Assembly (NCBI RefSeq): GCF_041270065.1
Contig: NZ_CP065958.1
Span: forward strand, 6,262,001 to 6,326,000
Length of the DNA stretch: 64,000 bases
Direction: 5' to 3'
DNA from: Streptomyces fradiae
Lineage (GTDB): Bacteria > Actinomycetota > Actinomycetes > Streptomycetales > Streptomycetaceae
In this document: positions 40,490 through 49,476 of the stretch, in pieces
How positions within the stretch are numbered: position 1 is the first letter of the stretch
Layout of the letters: each line of letters begins with the position of its first letter
Program-made: the position numbers and the translations under genes
Notes under the pieces: model-generated
Database searches by the model: none
Told to the model about the DNA's origin: nothing
What the model saw: only the letters and a program-made list of their open reading frames with translations

Positions 40490-40514
40490 CGTTATCTCAG
40501 CAACTAAGATAACG
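40490..40514. promoter_or_regulatory. MarR operator, main palindrome
   Basis: A 25-bp inverted repeat with 11-bp arms and one mismatch (outer 8 bp CGTTATCT/AGATAACG perfect), 32 bp upstream of the marR start, in unusually AT-rich sequence for this window. Confidence 0.75.
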
Positions 40515-40546
40515 AGTCGAAGAGACTCCTGCCTAGTAAGCATCCG

Positions 40547-40555
40547 AGTTGCTGA
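40547..40555. promoter_or_regulatory. Second MarR half-site
   Basis: AGTTGCTGA repeats nine bases of the first operator (opposite strand of 40497-40505), 37 bp before the exporter ATG, so one regulator could cover both promoters. Confidence 0.45.
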
Positions 40556-40591
40556 TTGTCTTGGTCAGTCTAGATCAAAGAGAGGTGCACC

Positions 40592-42328
40592 ATGTCGAAC
40601 CCGTCCGCGGCTGCCCCGCCCGTCGAGGGGGACCCGAAGCGCAAGGTCGCACTGATCGTGGTGCTCTTCGCCGCGTTCATGGACCTGCTCGACTCCACGA
40701 TCGTCAACGTCGCCATCCCGTCGATCCAGGCCGACCTCACCACCGGATACGCCACCGTGCAGTGGGTGGTCGCCGGCTACCTGCTCTCCTTCGCCGTCCT
40801 GCTGATCCTCGGCGGCCGGCTCGGAGACATGTACGGACGCAAGAAGCTCTTCCTGACCGGCGTCGCCGGCTTCACCGTCGCCTCCGTGCTGTGCGGCTTC
40901 GCCGGCAGCCCGGAGATGCTGGTCGCCGCCCGGGTGCTGCAGGGCGCCATGGCCGCGCTCATGGTGCCGCAGGTGCTCTCCATCATCACCGCCGCCTTCC
41001 CGCCCAAGGAGCGCGGCGCGGCCCTCGGCGCCTTCGGCGGCGTGGCCGGTCTCGCCACCGTCGGCGGACCGATCATCGGCGCCCTGCTCATCGACGCCGA
41101 CCTGTTCGGCCAGGGCTGGCGCATGGTCTTCCTGATCAACCTGCCGGTCGGCATCCTGCTGTTCCTCGCGGCCTCCGCCGTCATCCGCGAGTCGCGCTCC
41201 ACCGAGTCGATCAAGCTGGACGTCACGGGCACCCTGCTGCTCACCGTCGGGCTCCTGCTGCTGCTCGTCCCGCTCGTCCAGGGCCGCGAGCTCGACTGGC
41301 CGCTGTGGACCTTCGTCTCGATGATCGCCTCGGTACCGGTGCTCGCGATCTTCTGGGCCCACCAGCGCCGCCTCGGCGACGCGGGCCGCCCCGGCCTGAT
41401 CGTGCCCTCGATGTTCCGCAGCCGCTCCTTCACCGCCGGCATCGTCGCCAACACGGTGTTCTTCGCGGTCACCATCGGCCACTTCCTGATCTTCATCCTC
41501 TTCCTGCAGAACGGCCTCGGCTTCTCCGCCCTGCGGGCCGGCCTCACCGGAGTGCCCTGGTCCTTCGGCGTCAGCTTCGGCGCGGCCTTCTCCGCCACCG
41601 TCCTCACCGCCAAGCTGGGCCGCAAGGTCATGGTCATCGGCGCGGTCCTGCTCGCCACCGGCCTCGCCGGCATCGCCCTCACCATCCAGCTGCGCGGCGC
41701 CGAGATCGGCTCCTGGTCGCTGCTCCCGACGCTCCTCGTCGGCGGCCTCGGCATGGGCATGATCATCGCGCCGATCCTGGACTTCATCCTGACCGACGTC
41801 CCGCCGGAGCACGCCGGCGCCGGATCCGGCGTGGTCAACGCCTTCCAGCAGGTCGGCGGCGCCCTCGGCATCGCGGTCATCGGCGCCCTCTTCATCGGCT
41901 TCCTCGGCACCGGCGCCGACACCGCCGCCAAGGACGCCGGCGGCCAGCTGCGCACCGCACTCGTCCAGACCCACGTCTCCCCGGCCGACCAGGCCAGGCT
42001 GACGGAGACCTTCCAGACCTGCTTCACCGAGCGCACCAAGTCCAAGGACCCGACCGTCGAGCCCGCCAGCTGCGCGCCGCTGACCCAGGTCACCGACCCG
42101 CAGGCCGGCGCCGCCATCGGCGCGGCCGCCCAGGACGCCCGCCGCGAGGTCTTCTCCGCCGCCCTGCAGCGCACGATCCTCGCCCAGATCGGCCTGACCG
42201 CCCTGGTCCTGCTCCTGGTGCTGCTCCTGCCCAAGCAGGCCAGGCACCACGACGAGGCCTGGGAGGAGACCCCGGAGCCCGGCACCGAGCCCACCGGCCC
42301 CGGCGTGGCGGAGCCCCGCACCGCCTGA
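40592..42328 (+). CDS. MFS exporter, DHA2 (EmrB/QacA) family
   Basis: 578 residues, about 14 membrane segments. DHA2 signatures: FAAFMDLLDSTIVNVAIPSIQADL in segment 1, GGRLGDMYGRKKLF (motif A), and VLQGAMAALMVPQVLSII. An extracytoplasmic loop with CFTERTKSKDPTVEPASC may carry a disulfide. It likely exports the polyketide and gives self-resistance. ATG follows AAAGAGAGG, with MarR-type operators upstream. Confidence 0.93.
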   Translation: MSNPSAAAPPVEGDPKRKVALIVVLFAAFMDLLDSTIVNVAIPSIQADLTTGYATVQWVVAGYLLSFAVLLILGGRLGDMYGRKKLFLTGVAGFTVASVLCGFAGSPEMLVAARVLQGAMAALMVPQVLSIITAAFPPKERGAALGAFGGVAGLATVGGPIIGALLIDADLFGQGWRMVFLINLPVGILLFLAASAVIRESRSTESIKLDVTGTLLLTVGLLLLLVPLVQGRELDWPLWTFVSMIASVPVLAIFWAHQRRLGDAGRPGLIVPSMFRSRSFTAGIVANTVFFAVTIGHFLIFILFLQNGLGFSALRAGLTGVPWSFGVSFGAAFSATVLTAKLGRKVMVIGAVLLATGLAGIALTIQLRGAEIGSWSLLPTLLVGGLGMGMIIAPILDFILTDVPPEHAGAGSGVVNAFQQVGGALGIAVIGALFIGFLGTGADTAAKDAGGQLRTALVQTHVSPADQARLTETFQTCFTERTKSKDPTVEPASCAPLTQVTDPQAGAAIGAAAQDARREVFSAALQRTILAQIGLTALVLLLVLLLPKQARHHDEAWEETPEPGTEPTGPGVAEPRTA

Positions 42329-42335
42329 GCCCGAC

Positions 42336-42532
42336 CCGTACGACCCGGGCTCGACCCGTACGGCTTAAGCACAGCCCGTACGACCCGAGCCCGACCCGTA
42401 CCGCCTGAGCACCGCCCGTACGACCCGAGCTCGACCCCCGTACGACCCGAGCCCGAGCCGTACGACCTGGGCTCGACCCGTACCGCCTGAGCACAGCCCG
42501 TACGACCCGAGCCCGACCCCGTACGACCCGGA
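42336..42532 (+). repeat. Degenerate CCGTACGACCCGAGC repeat array
   Basis: About ten copies of a 16-20 bp unit centred on CGTAC(G/C) fill the gap after the exporter. The units group into a higher-order repeat of about 50 bp (compare the stretches ending CCTGAGCACAGCCCGTACGA and CTTAAGCACAGCCCGTACGA). Array units vary, so it is not CRISPR. Related CGTAC runs lie at 13800-13850 and 31465-31510. Confidence 0.85.
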
Positions 42533-42560
42533 CGGCCGCGAGCATGCGGCGGCCGTCCGG
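42528..42560 (+). terminator. Terminator after exporter
   Basis: A 12-bp perfect stem (42528-42539 / 42549-42560) with a 9-nt loop, directly after the repeat array and 70 bp before the next gene. Confidence 0.75.
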
Positions 42561-42629
42561 GCGGACCGGGCCACCGGCCCGCACCCCCCGCCCCGCACCT
42601 GACCGAACGTCCCGAACGGAGAGGTACCC

Positions 42630-44303
42630 ATGACACCCGCTCCCACCGAGCAGACGCCCGTTCTCATCGTCGGCGGCGCCGTGGTCGGCCTTTCGACCGC
42701 GCTGTTCCTGGCCCGCCGGGGCATCCGGCCGCTGCTCGTCGAGCGCCACCCCGACGCACTCGGCCACCCGCGCGCCCGGATCCTCAACCCGCGCACCGTC
42801 GAGGTCTTCCGGGCCACCGGCCTGGAGGAGGAGATCTTCGCGGACCGCTCCCTCACCTCCGAGCTCAGCGAGAAGCTGATGGTCCGCGCCGAGACCCTGG
42901 CCGGCCCGGAGATGTTCTCCGCACCGATGCAGGACGAGGCCCCCGAGCTCACCTCCGAGGTCACCCCCTGCACCTGGTGCTCCATCGACCAGGACAAGCT
43001 GGAGCGGGTCGTCGCCCGCCGCGCCGCCGAGCTCGGCGCGGAGCTGCGCTGGTCCACCGAGCTGGTCGGCTTCGAGCAGGACGCGGACGGTGTCACCGCG
43101 ACCCTCCGTGACACCGCCACCGGCGCCGAGTCGACCGTCCGTACCCAGTACCTGGTCGGCGCCGACGGCGTCCGCAGCGCCGTGCGCGAGGCCGCCGGCA
43201 TCGCCGTCGAGGGCCCCGGCACCCTGATCCACACCGTCAGCGTGGTCTTCAAGGCCGACCTCACCGAGCCGCTGCGCGGCCGCGACCTCGGCCTCGGCTA
43301 CTTCGACCAGCCCGACACCGGCACCCTGCTCATGCCGCTCGACGACTCCCGCTGGGTCTTCTACACCCCCTACCACCCCGAGCGCGGCGAGCGCATCGAG
43401 GACTTCGACGAGGCCCGCTGCGTCGAGGCCATCCGCGCCGCCATCGGCGTGCCCGACCTCGCCGTCGAGGGCCTGGAGGTCCAGGTCGAGAAGACCGGGC
43501 AGAAGATCCTCGGCTTCGAGATCTCCGCCGGGCTCGCCGAGCGCTACCGCGCGGGCCGGGTCCTCCTGGTCGGCGACGCCGCCCACACCATGCCGCCCAC
43601 CGGCGCCTTCGGCGCGGCGACCGGCATCCAGGACGCCGACAACCTCGCCTGGAAGCTCGCCGCGGTCCTGCAGCGCACGGCCGGACCCGCGCTGCTCGAC
43701 TCGTACGAGGCCGAGCGCCGCCCCGTCGCCCGCTTCACCATCGACTACGCGCTCGCCGAGCTCCAGGAGCGCTCGCACGACCAGGACGACGACGGCCGGC
43801 CCAGCTACGCGGCGGCCATCCTCGGCCAGCTCTACCCGGCCGGCGCCCTGCTCCCGGAGGGCACCGACACCGGGGACGCCTCGGACGCCTCGGACGCCGA
43901 GGCGGCGCTGCCGCCCGCGCTCGACCCGCGCGTGCTCGGCCGGCCCGGCACCCGCGCCCCGCACACCACCGTGCGCTGCCGCGGCAAGGAACTGTCGACC
44001 CTCGACCTGTTCGGCGAGGCGCCGGTGCTCCTCACCGGCCCCGAGGGCAGCGGCTGGGAGCACGCCGCGGGACCGGCCGCGCAGCGGCTCGGCATCGATC
44101 TCGACGTATACCGGATCGGCGGTGAGTTCGTCGCCGACCCGGCGGGGGACTGGGCCTCCCGTTACGGGGTGGACGCCGACGGCGCGGTGCTCGTGCGCCC
44201 CGACGGCTTCGTGGCCTGGCGCTCGCCCGGCGCCGCCGCCGAGCCCCAGGCCCGGCTCGAAGAGGTCCTGGCCCAGGTCCTCGACCGCGCCCCGGGCGCC
44301 TGA
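42630..44303 (+). CDS. FAD-dependent aromatic monooxygenase (class A) 2
   Basis: 557 residues: VLIVGGAVVGLSTALFLARRG (FAD), the PRARILNPRTVEVFR motif of polyketide hydroxylases, LVGADGVRSAVRE, and LLVGDAAHTMPPTGAFGAATGIQDADNL split across the ribityl site. The C-terminal thioredoxin-like domain is present after a short acidic repeat (GDASDASDAEA). It is a paralog of the 14765 enzyme. Class A oxygenases in xanthone-type pathways open a quinone ring or hydroxylate. No SARP module was seen upstream. ATG follows ACGGAGAGG. Confidence 0.92.
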   Translation: MTPAPTEQTPVLIVGGAVVGLSTALFLARRGIRPLLVERHPDALGHPRARILNPRTVEVFRATGLEEEIFADRSLTSELSEKLMVRAETLAGPEMFSAPMQDEAPELTSEVTPCTWCSIDQDKLERVVARRAAELGAELRWSTELVGFEQDADGVTATLRDTATGAESTVRTQYLVGADGVRSAVREAAGIAVEGPGTLIHTVSVVFKADLTEPLRGRDLGLGYFDQPDTGTLLMPLDDSRWVFYTPYHPERGERIEDFDEARCVEAIRAAIGVPDLAVEGLEVQVEKTGQKILGFEISAGLAERYRAGRVLLVGDAAHTMPPTGAFGAATGIQDADNLAWKLAAVLQRTAGPALLDSYEAERRPVARFTIDYALAELQERSHDQDDDGRPSYAAAILGQLYPAGALLPEGTDTGDASDASDAEAALPPALDPRVLGRPGTRAPHTTVRCRGKELSTLDLFGEAPVLLTGPEGSGWEHAAGPAAQRLGIDLDVYRIGGEFVADPAGDWASRYGVDADGAVLVRPDGFVAWRSPGAAAEPQARLEEVLAQVLDRAPGA

Positions 44304-44388
44304 GCCGTAACCGACACACCCGTACCACGCGTACCACCGGCACCACCAGCAACAGATGCGTGAACCGCACGAACGGAAGGAATGACCG

Positions 44389-45012
44389 ATGACCACTCAG
44401 GAGAAGACCTTCAGCGACGCGCTCGGCGCGACCACCACCGGACTGCTCAAGTTCGTCGGCGGCGCGTCCGAACTCACCCTCGCCGCCGAGCCCAAGGACA
44501 GCGACCACCTCTACCAGGGCAGCTTCTCCGGTCTCGTACCGGAGATCGACACCACCGGCGGCGTCGTCACCGTCCGCTACCCGCGCCGGCTGCACCCCTT
44601 CTCCGTCCGCCGGCACAGCGGCAGCCTCACCCTCCACCCCACCGTTGCCTGGGCGATCGAGGTCGACGGCGGCACCGGACGGCTCACCGCCGACCTGTCC
44701 GGCCTGGTCCTCACCCGGCTCGACCTCGGCAGCGGCGCCAGCCATGTCTCCGTCTCGCTGCCCCGGCCGCGCGGCACCGTGCGTATCCGGGTCGCCGGCG
44801 GCGTCAGCAACGTCAGCCTGCGCCGCCCCCAGGACGTGGCCGCCCGGATCGCCGTCCACGGCGGGGTCTCCCAGCTCACCTTCGACGCCCAGCACCTCGG
44901 CGCCGCCGGCGGCGGGGCCACCTTCGCCGGACCGACCTACGAGACCTCCGAGGACCGCTACGACATCGAGGTCCTCGGCGGCGCCAGCGCCCTCACCGTC
45001 GACCGGGCCTGA
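44389..45012 (+). CDS. Conserved hypothetical protein, beta-solenoid-like
   Basis: 207 residues, soluble, no signal peptide. The second half has regularly spaced strands (LTRLDLGSGASHVSVSL, TVRIRVAGGVSNVSLRR, ARIAVHGGVSQLTFDA, EVLGGASALTVDRA), a right-handed beta-helix-like pattern resembling DUF4097-type proteins. ATG 44389 follows GGAAGGAATG; the upstream ATG at 44382 is in another frame. It is between the flavin monooxygenase and the multicopper oxidase; cluster membership is uncertain. Confidence 0.7.
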   Translation: MTTQEKTFSDALGATTTGLLKFVGGASELTLAAEPKDSDHLYQGSFSGLVPEIDTTGGVVTVRYPRRLHPFSVRRHSGSLTLHPTVAWAIEVDGGTGRLTADLSGLVLTRLDLGSGASHVSVSLPRPRGTVRIRVAGGVSNVSLRRPQDVAARIAVHGGVSQLTFDAQHLGAAGGGATFAGPTYETSEDRYDIEVLGGASALTVDRA

Positions 45013-45118
45013 CAGCCGTCGACCGGACGGCCTGACGTCCCGTCACCACCCCACCCGTCGAGGGACCTGCCCGAGGGCCGTGAGCGCCCCGGGCTCGTCC
45101 CGCTGATCGGAGCAAGGA

Positions 45119-47278
45119 ATGTATTCCAATCTCGCCATCTTCGATTTTCTCGTCTCGCTGATCCTCTTCCCGGTCTGGCTGTTGGCCGCGCTCACCGTCC
45201 GGCGGCTCGCCACCCGCCCGGACACGCGGCGGCTGCGCCGCGGGGCCCGGATCGCCGTCCCGTTCCTCCTGCTCGGTTTACTGCTCGCCGCCGGGCGGCT
45301 GCTGCTCTTCTCCCAGATGGCCGGCCTCAACTGGGCCCTGGTCGGTGACCGGCGCGTCATCACCACCCTGCTGCTGCTCCTGCCCGGCGTCCTCGTCACC
45401 CTGGTGCTCAGCCTGCCGAAGGTGTGGTCGGCGGCCCGCCGCAGCGGCCCCGAGGAGCCCACGGCCCTGGCCGCGCCGCGGATCACCGTCCCGCCGCAAC
45501 TGGCGGCCTTCGGCGCGGCCGGCGGCTTCTTCGAGAAGTTCCTGCCGCCGGACCGTTCCGCCGCGCTCAACTACCTGGTCTACGGCCTGATCCTGGTGGC
45601 CTTCGCCGGCTGGCTGGTGTTCCGCAACCGCCGCCGGGCCGACCGGCTGACCGGCCGGACCACCGCCCCGCAGCGCACCCGCGGCCGGCGCGTCGCGGTC
45701 CGCCTCGGCACCACCGTCGTGATCATCGGCGTGCTCGGCGCCCTGGTCACCCTCGAATCGCAGCGCAGCCGCTTCCCCGAGACCTTCTCCATGATGAAGG
45801 GCACGATGGACTACGGCGGCGGGACGACGTTCGCCGCCGACCACGAGGGCCACGGCGGACACGCGGCCCACGCAGGCCACGGTTCCACCGCCACCAACGC
45901 ACTCGGCGCCACGGGCACCACGGGCACGCACGGCACCGGCCACGCGGCCGGCAGCGCCGCCGCCAAGGCCGTCACCGTGGACTCGCTGAAGGGCCCGAAG
46001 ACCGGCACCCCGGACCGCCGGTTCACCCTCACCGCGCAGGAGGCCAAGCTCAAGCTGGCCTCGGGCCGCACGGTCGACGCCTGGACGTTCAACGGCCAGA
46101 TCCCCGGCCCCGAACTGCGCATGAAGCAGGGCGAGCTCGTCGAGATCACCCTGGTCAACAAGCTCAAGGACACCCCGGTCAGCACCCACTGGCACGGCCT
46201 CGACGTCCCCAACGGCGAGGACGGCGTCGCCGGCGTCACCCAGGACGCCGTGGCCCCGGGCGGCACGTACACCTACCGGTTCCGCGTCAAGGAACGCGGC
46301 TCCTTCTGGTACCACTCGCACCAGTCCTCCTCCGAGCAGGTGCAACGCGGCCTCTTCGGCCCGATGATCATCGACCCGGCCGAGCCGACCCGCCCGGTCG
46401 ACCAGGACGTCACCGTCCAGGCCCACTCCTGGGACACCGACCAGGGCCCCACGCTCGCCCTCGGCACCTCCGACACCCTGGACCGCCGCACCGCCCGCCC
46501 CGGGCAGAAGATGCGCCTGCGGCTCGTCAACAGCGACGTCCTGACCAGGACGTTCACCCTGACCGGCGTCCCGTACAAGGTCACCGCGATCGACGGCATG
46601 GACATCAACGAACCCGGTGAGCTGACCGGCCGCCGCCTCGTGGTCGCCGGCGCCGGACGCCTCGACGTCGAGTTCACCATGCCGAACACCCCGGTCCGGC
46701 TGGCCGCCGAGGACGCCCCGAACGCCGGTATCGCCTTCTCCGCCGACGGCCGGGGCAGTGTCGAACCGCGCTTCGACGGCCCGGAGTTCGACAAGACCTC
46801 GTACGGCAAGCCGACGGCCCAGCCGTTCGACGCGAACAGCCGCTTCGACCGCACCTTCGACCTGACTCTCGACGAGTGGCTGGGCTTCTACGACGGCGGC
46901 TTCGCGCTCCGCATGACCATCAACGGCAAGGTCTTCCCCGACGCCCCGATGCTCATGGTCAAGGAGGGCGAGACGATCCGCGTCCGCTTCCTCAACCGCG
47001 GCCAGGAGGACCACCCGATGCATCTGCACGGGCACCACGTCCTCGTCCTCAGCAAGGACGGCAAGCCGGTGACCGGCAGCCCGATCTGGCAGGACACCGT
47101 CCTGGTCCGCCCGGGCGAGGCCTGGGAGATCGCCTTCAAGGCCGACAACCCGGGCATCTGGATGGACCACTGCCACAACTTCACCCACGCCCAGCTCGGC
47201 ATGGTCATGCACCTCGCGTACGAGAACGTCACCACCCCGTACACGGTCGGCGGCAAGAGCGGCAACCGCCCCGACTAG
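45119..47278 (+). CDS. Membrane-anchored multicopper oxidase
   Basis: 719 residues. Residues 1-225 hold about five membrane segments (one near 5-28, others near 45-65, 78-100, 155-170, 200-215). A His/Gly-rich linker follows (~230-290, HEGHGGHAAHAGHG), then cupredoxin domains with copper motifs THWHGLDVP, FWYHSHQ, HPMHLHGHH and DHCHNFTHAQLGM. It oxidises phenols, metals or siderophore-like compounds outside the cell. Leu54 is a TTA codon (45278-45280), so translation may depend on bldA. It could oxidise the polyketide but more likely belongs to copper handling. Confidence 0.92.
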   Translation: MYSNLAIFDFLVSLILFPVWLLAALTVRRLATRPDTRRLRRGARIAVPFLLLGLLLAAGRLLLFSQMAGLNWALVGDRRVITTLLLLLPGVLVTLVLSLPKVWSAARRSGPEEPTALAAPRITVPPQLAAFGAAGGFFEKFLPPDRSAALNYLVYGLILVAFAGWLVFRNRRRADRLTGRTTAPQRTRGRRVAVRLGTTVVIIGVLGALVTLESQRSRFPETFSMMKGTMDYGGGTTFAADHEGHGGHAAHAGHGSTATNALGATGTTGTHGTGHAAGSAAAKAVTVDSLKGPKTGTPDRRFTLTAQEAKLKLASGRTVDAWTFNGQIPGPELRMKQGELVEITLVNKLKDTPVSTHWHGLDVPNGEDGVAGVTQDAVAPGGTYTYRFRVKERGSFWYHSHQSSSEQVQRGLFGPMIIDPAEPTRPVDQDVTVQAHSWDTDQGPTLALGTSDTLDRRTARPGQKMRLRLVNSDVLTRTFTLTGVPYKVTAIDGMDINEPGELTGRRLVVAGAGRLDVEFTMPNTPVRLAAEDAPNAGIAFSADGRGSVEPRFDGPEFDKTSYGKPTAQPFDANSRFDRTFDLTLDEWLGFYDGGFALRMTINGKVFPDAPMLMVKEGETIRVRFLNRGQEDHPMHLHGHHVLVLSKDGKPVTGSPIWQDTVLVRPGEAWEIAFKADNPGIWMDHCHNFTHAQLGMVMHLAYENVTTPYTVGGKSGNRPD

Positions 47279-47287
47279 TACGTCGGC

Positions 47288-47311
47288 GGGCCGGCACCCC
47301 GGTGCCGGCCC
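47288..47311 (+). terminator. Terminator after multicopper oxidase
   Basis: An 11-bp perfect stem (47288-47298 / 47301-47311) with a 2-nt centre. Confidence 0.8.
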
Positions 47312-47729
47312 CTCCGCGGGCTAGCCGGACCCGAGCGAGCCGGACCCGAGCGAGCTCCGAGGGCGGCCCGGTTTCCTTCCCCTTGAGAGGGAGACGGCTT
47401 CCGGCCCTGTGCCGGGGCGCCCTCGGGCCGGGTTCGACAGGACGCGCTCCTCCGGGCGCCCTCGGGAATCCGCCCGGGGCAGGACCGGCTCCCCGGGGGC
47501 CGGGGTGCGGCCCGGCCCCCGGCGCCGCGGGAACCTGCGACCCCTGCCCGTCGGCCCGCCCCCTCGAACCGCGGCGCCCGGTACCTCCCCCGGCCGGGCG
47601 CCGCGCCCTTTCCTCCTCCTGCTCCTCCTTTGCTTTGGCACGCGAGCGATCCTCGAGCCGTCCCCGAACCGGCGCGGCCAGATTCGGCGGGCGACCGTCC
47701 GAGACATCCGCGTCCGCAGGGAGGAACCC
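47312..47729. other. Long non-coding region before the POT transporter
   Basis: About 420 bp with no convincing gene. It holds a tandem 15-bp repeat (GCCGGACCCGAGCGA, 47324-47338 and 47339-47353), several GC-rich potential hairpins, and a pyrimidine-rich stretch at 47610-47640. The transporter promoter and a long leader are the likely content. Confidence 0.5.
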
Positions 47730-49274
47730 ATGGCCGCCCCGATCAGACCGCCCGCCACCGGCGAGCGGGTCCAGGAGAGCAGCACCGCCCCCGCCCCCGA
47801 GCCCGGCCCGGCGCCGACCCGCCCCGCCCGCCGCTCCGTCCTGCCCGGCCGGCCGCGCTGGTTCACCACCCTCTTCCTCACCGACGTCTGGGAGCGGTTC
47901 AGCTTCTACGGGATGACCGCGATCCTCGTCCTATACGCGACGGAGGACACCGCGCGCGGCGGCCTCGGCCTCGCCGCGGGCGACGCCGGCATCCTCTTCG
48001 GCGCGTACATGGCGGCCGTCTTCCTGTCCTCCCTGCCGGGTGGCTGGATCGGCGACCGCGTCCTCGGCGCCCAGCGCGCCGTCCTGTACGGCGGGGTCCT
48101 CATCGCCCTCGGCCATCTGACGATGGCCGTGCCCGTCACCGGCTCCGTCTACCCCGGACTGCTGTTCGTCGCCTGCGGCACCGGACTGCTCAAGCCCAAC
48201 ATGGCCGGGCTGCTCAGCGCGTTCTACGACCGCGAGGACCGCGCCGGGCGCGACGCCGGCTTCGCTCTCTTCTACATGAGCGTCCAGGTCAGCGCCCTGA
48301 TCTCGCCGATCGTCGTGGGCCTGCTCGGCGAGGGCGTCAACTGGCACCTCGGCTTCGGTGTCGCCGCCCTCGGCATGGGCGCCGGACTGCTTCAGTACGC
48401 CCGCGGCCTGCGGCACTTCGGCGAGGTCGGCCGTAAGCCGGAGCGCGCCGCGACGCCCGCCGAACGCACCCGGGTGCTGCGGGTCGCGCTCGCCGCCGTC
48501 GCCGTGGTCGTCCTCGCGTACGGCACCGACATCGCCCTCGGCGCCTTCCGGCTGCCCCATGTCATGATCCTGGTCGGTCTGTTGGCCGTGGCGTCCCCGG
48601 CGATCTGCTTCTGGCGGCTGCTGCGCAACCCGGTCCTGACGGCCGTGGAGCGCGTCCGGGTCCGTACGTACATCTGGCTGTTCCTGGTCTCGTCGGTCTT
48701 CTGGGCGCTGTTCCTGCAGGCCGGGTCCGCCTTCTCGCTGTTCGCCAAGCACGCCACCGACCGCGAGGTGTTCGGCCGCACCCTGCCCGCCAGCTGGTTC
48801 CAGTCGGCGATCCCGTTCTTCGTCCTGGTCCTCGCCCCGGTCTTCGCCTGGCTGTGGACCCGCGCGGGCGACCGGCTCTCGACGGCCACCAAGTACGCCG
48901 TAGGCATGGGCGCCGTGGCCGCCGCCTACCTGGTGATGGCCTCCGCCGCCGGCCTCGCCGCGGGCGGCGCCCAGGTCTCGCCGCTGTGGCTCCTCGTCGC
49001 CTTCCTGCTGCTCGCCGCCGGCGAGGTCTCCTTCGGCCCGGTCGGCATGAGCGCCTCCACGGCCATCGCCCCGGCGACCTTCGTCAGCCAGATGGTGGGC
49101 CTGTTCTGGCTCTCCGGCGCGCTCGGCGGCGGCATCGGCGCCAACGCCCTGAAGGCGTCCGGGGATCAGGTCCCCGGCCCCGGCTTCTTCCTCGGCCTCG
49201 CCGCCGCGGCCCTCGTCACGGGCACGATCCTGCTGCTCCTGCGCCGCCCGCTCACCCGCCGCCTCGGCGTCTGA
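47730..49274 (+). CDS. POT/PTR-family proton-coupled peptide transporter
   Basis: 514 residues, about 12-14 membrane segments. PTR2 signatures: FLTDVWERFSFYGMTAILVLY (ExxER-like), GGWIGDRVLGAQRAVLYGG, and FALFYMSVQVSALISPIVVG. It takes up di- and tripeptides with protons. A ~50-residue Pro/Ala-rich cytosolic leader precedes segment 1. ATG 47730 follows CAGGGAGGAACCC. Confidence 0.93.
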   Translation: MAAPIRPPATGERVQESSTAPAPEPGPAPTRPARRSVLPGRPRWFTTLFLTDVWERFSFYGMTAILVLYATEDTARGGLGLAAGDAGILFGAYMAAVFLSSLPGGWIGDRVLGAQRAVLYGGVLIALGHLTMAVPVTGSVYPGLLFVACGTGLLKPNMAGLLSAFYDREDRAGRDAGFALFYMSVQVSALISPIVVGLLGEGVNWHLGFGVAALGMGAGLLQYARGLRHFGEVGRKPERAATPAERTRVLRVALAAVAVVVLAYGTDIALGAFRLPHVMILVGLLAVASPAICFWRLLRNPVLTAVERVRVRTYIWLFLVSSVFWALFLQAGSAFSLFAKHATDREVFGRTLPASWFQSAIPFFVLVLAPVFAWLWTRAGDRLSTATKYAVGMGAVAAAYLVMASAAGLAAGGAQVSPLWLLVAFLLLAAGEVSFGPVGMSASTAIAPATFVSQMVGLFWLSGALGGGIGANALKASGDQVPGPGFFLGLAAAALVTGTILLLLRRPLTRRLGV

Positions 49275-49476
49275 GCACCTCCGCCTTCGGGGCGCCTTCG
49301 CCCCCGCTGCGTCGCCTGCCTGGCTGGCGCGGGCGGGGGTTTCGCGCGCTCCCTCTCGGGAGTGGAACGGCGGGGCCAGTGGGACGCAGCACGGCACGGC
49401 CGCGGGTGCGGGGGAGGGCGAGTCAGGAAGGTGTGGGTGCTTCCCCGTTCCCCGCGAGACGGAGGTTCGTACCCGT

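Noticed and set aside
42336..42532. Possible CRISPR array
   Set aside because: Units are 16-20 bp, variable and without unique spacers, and no cas gene is near.
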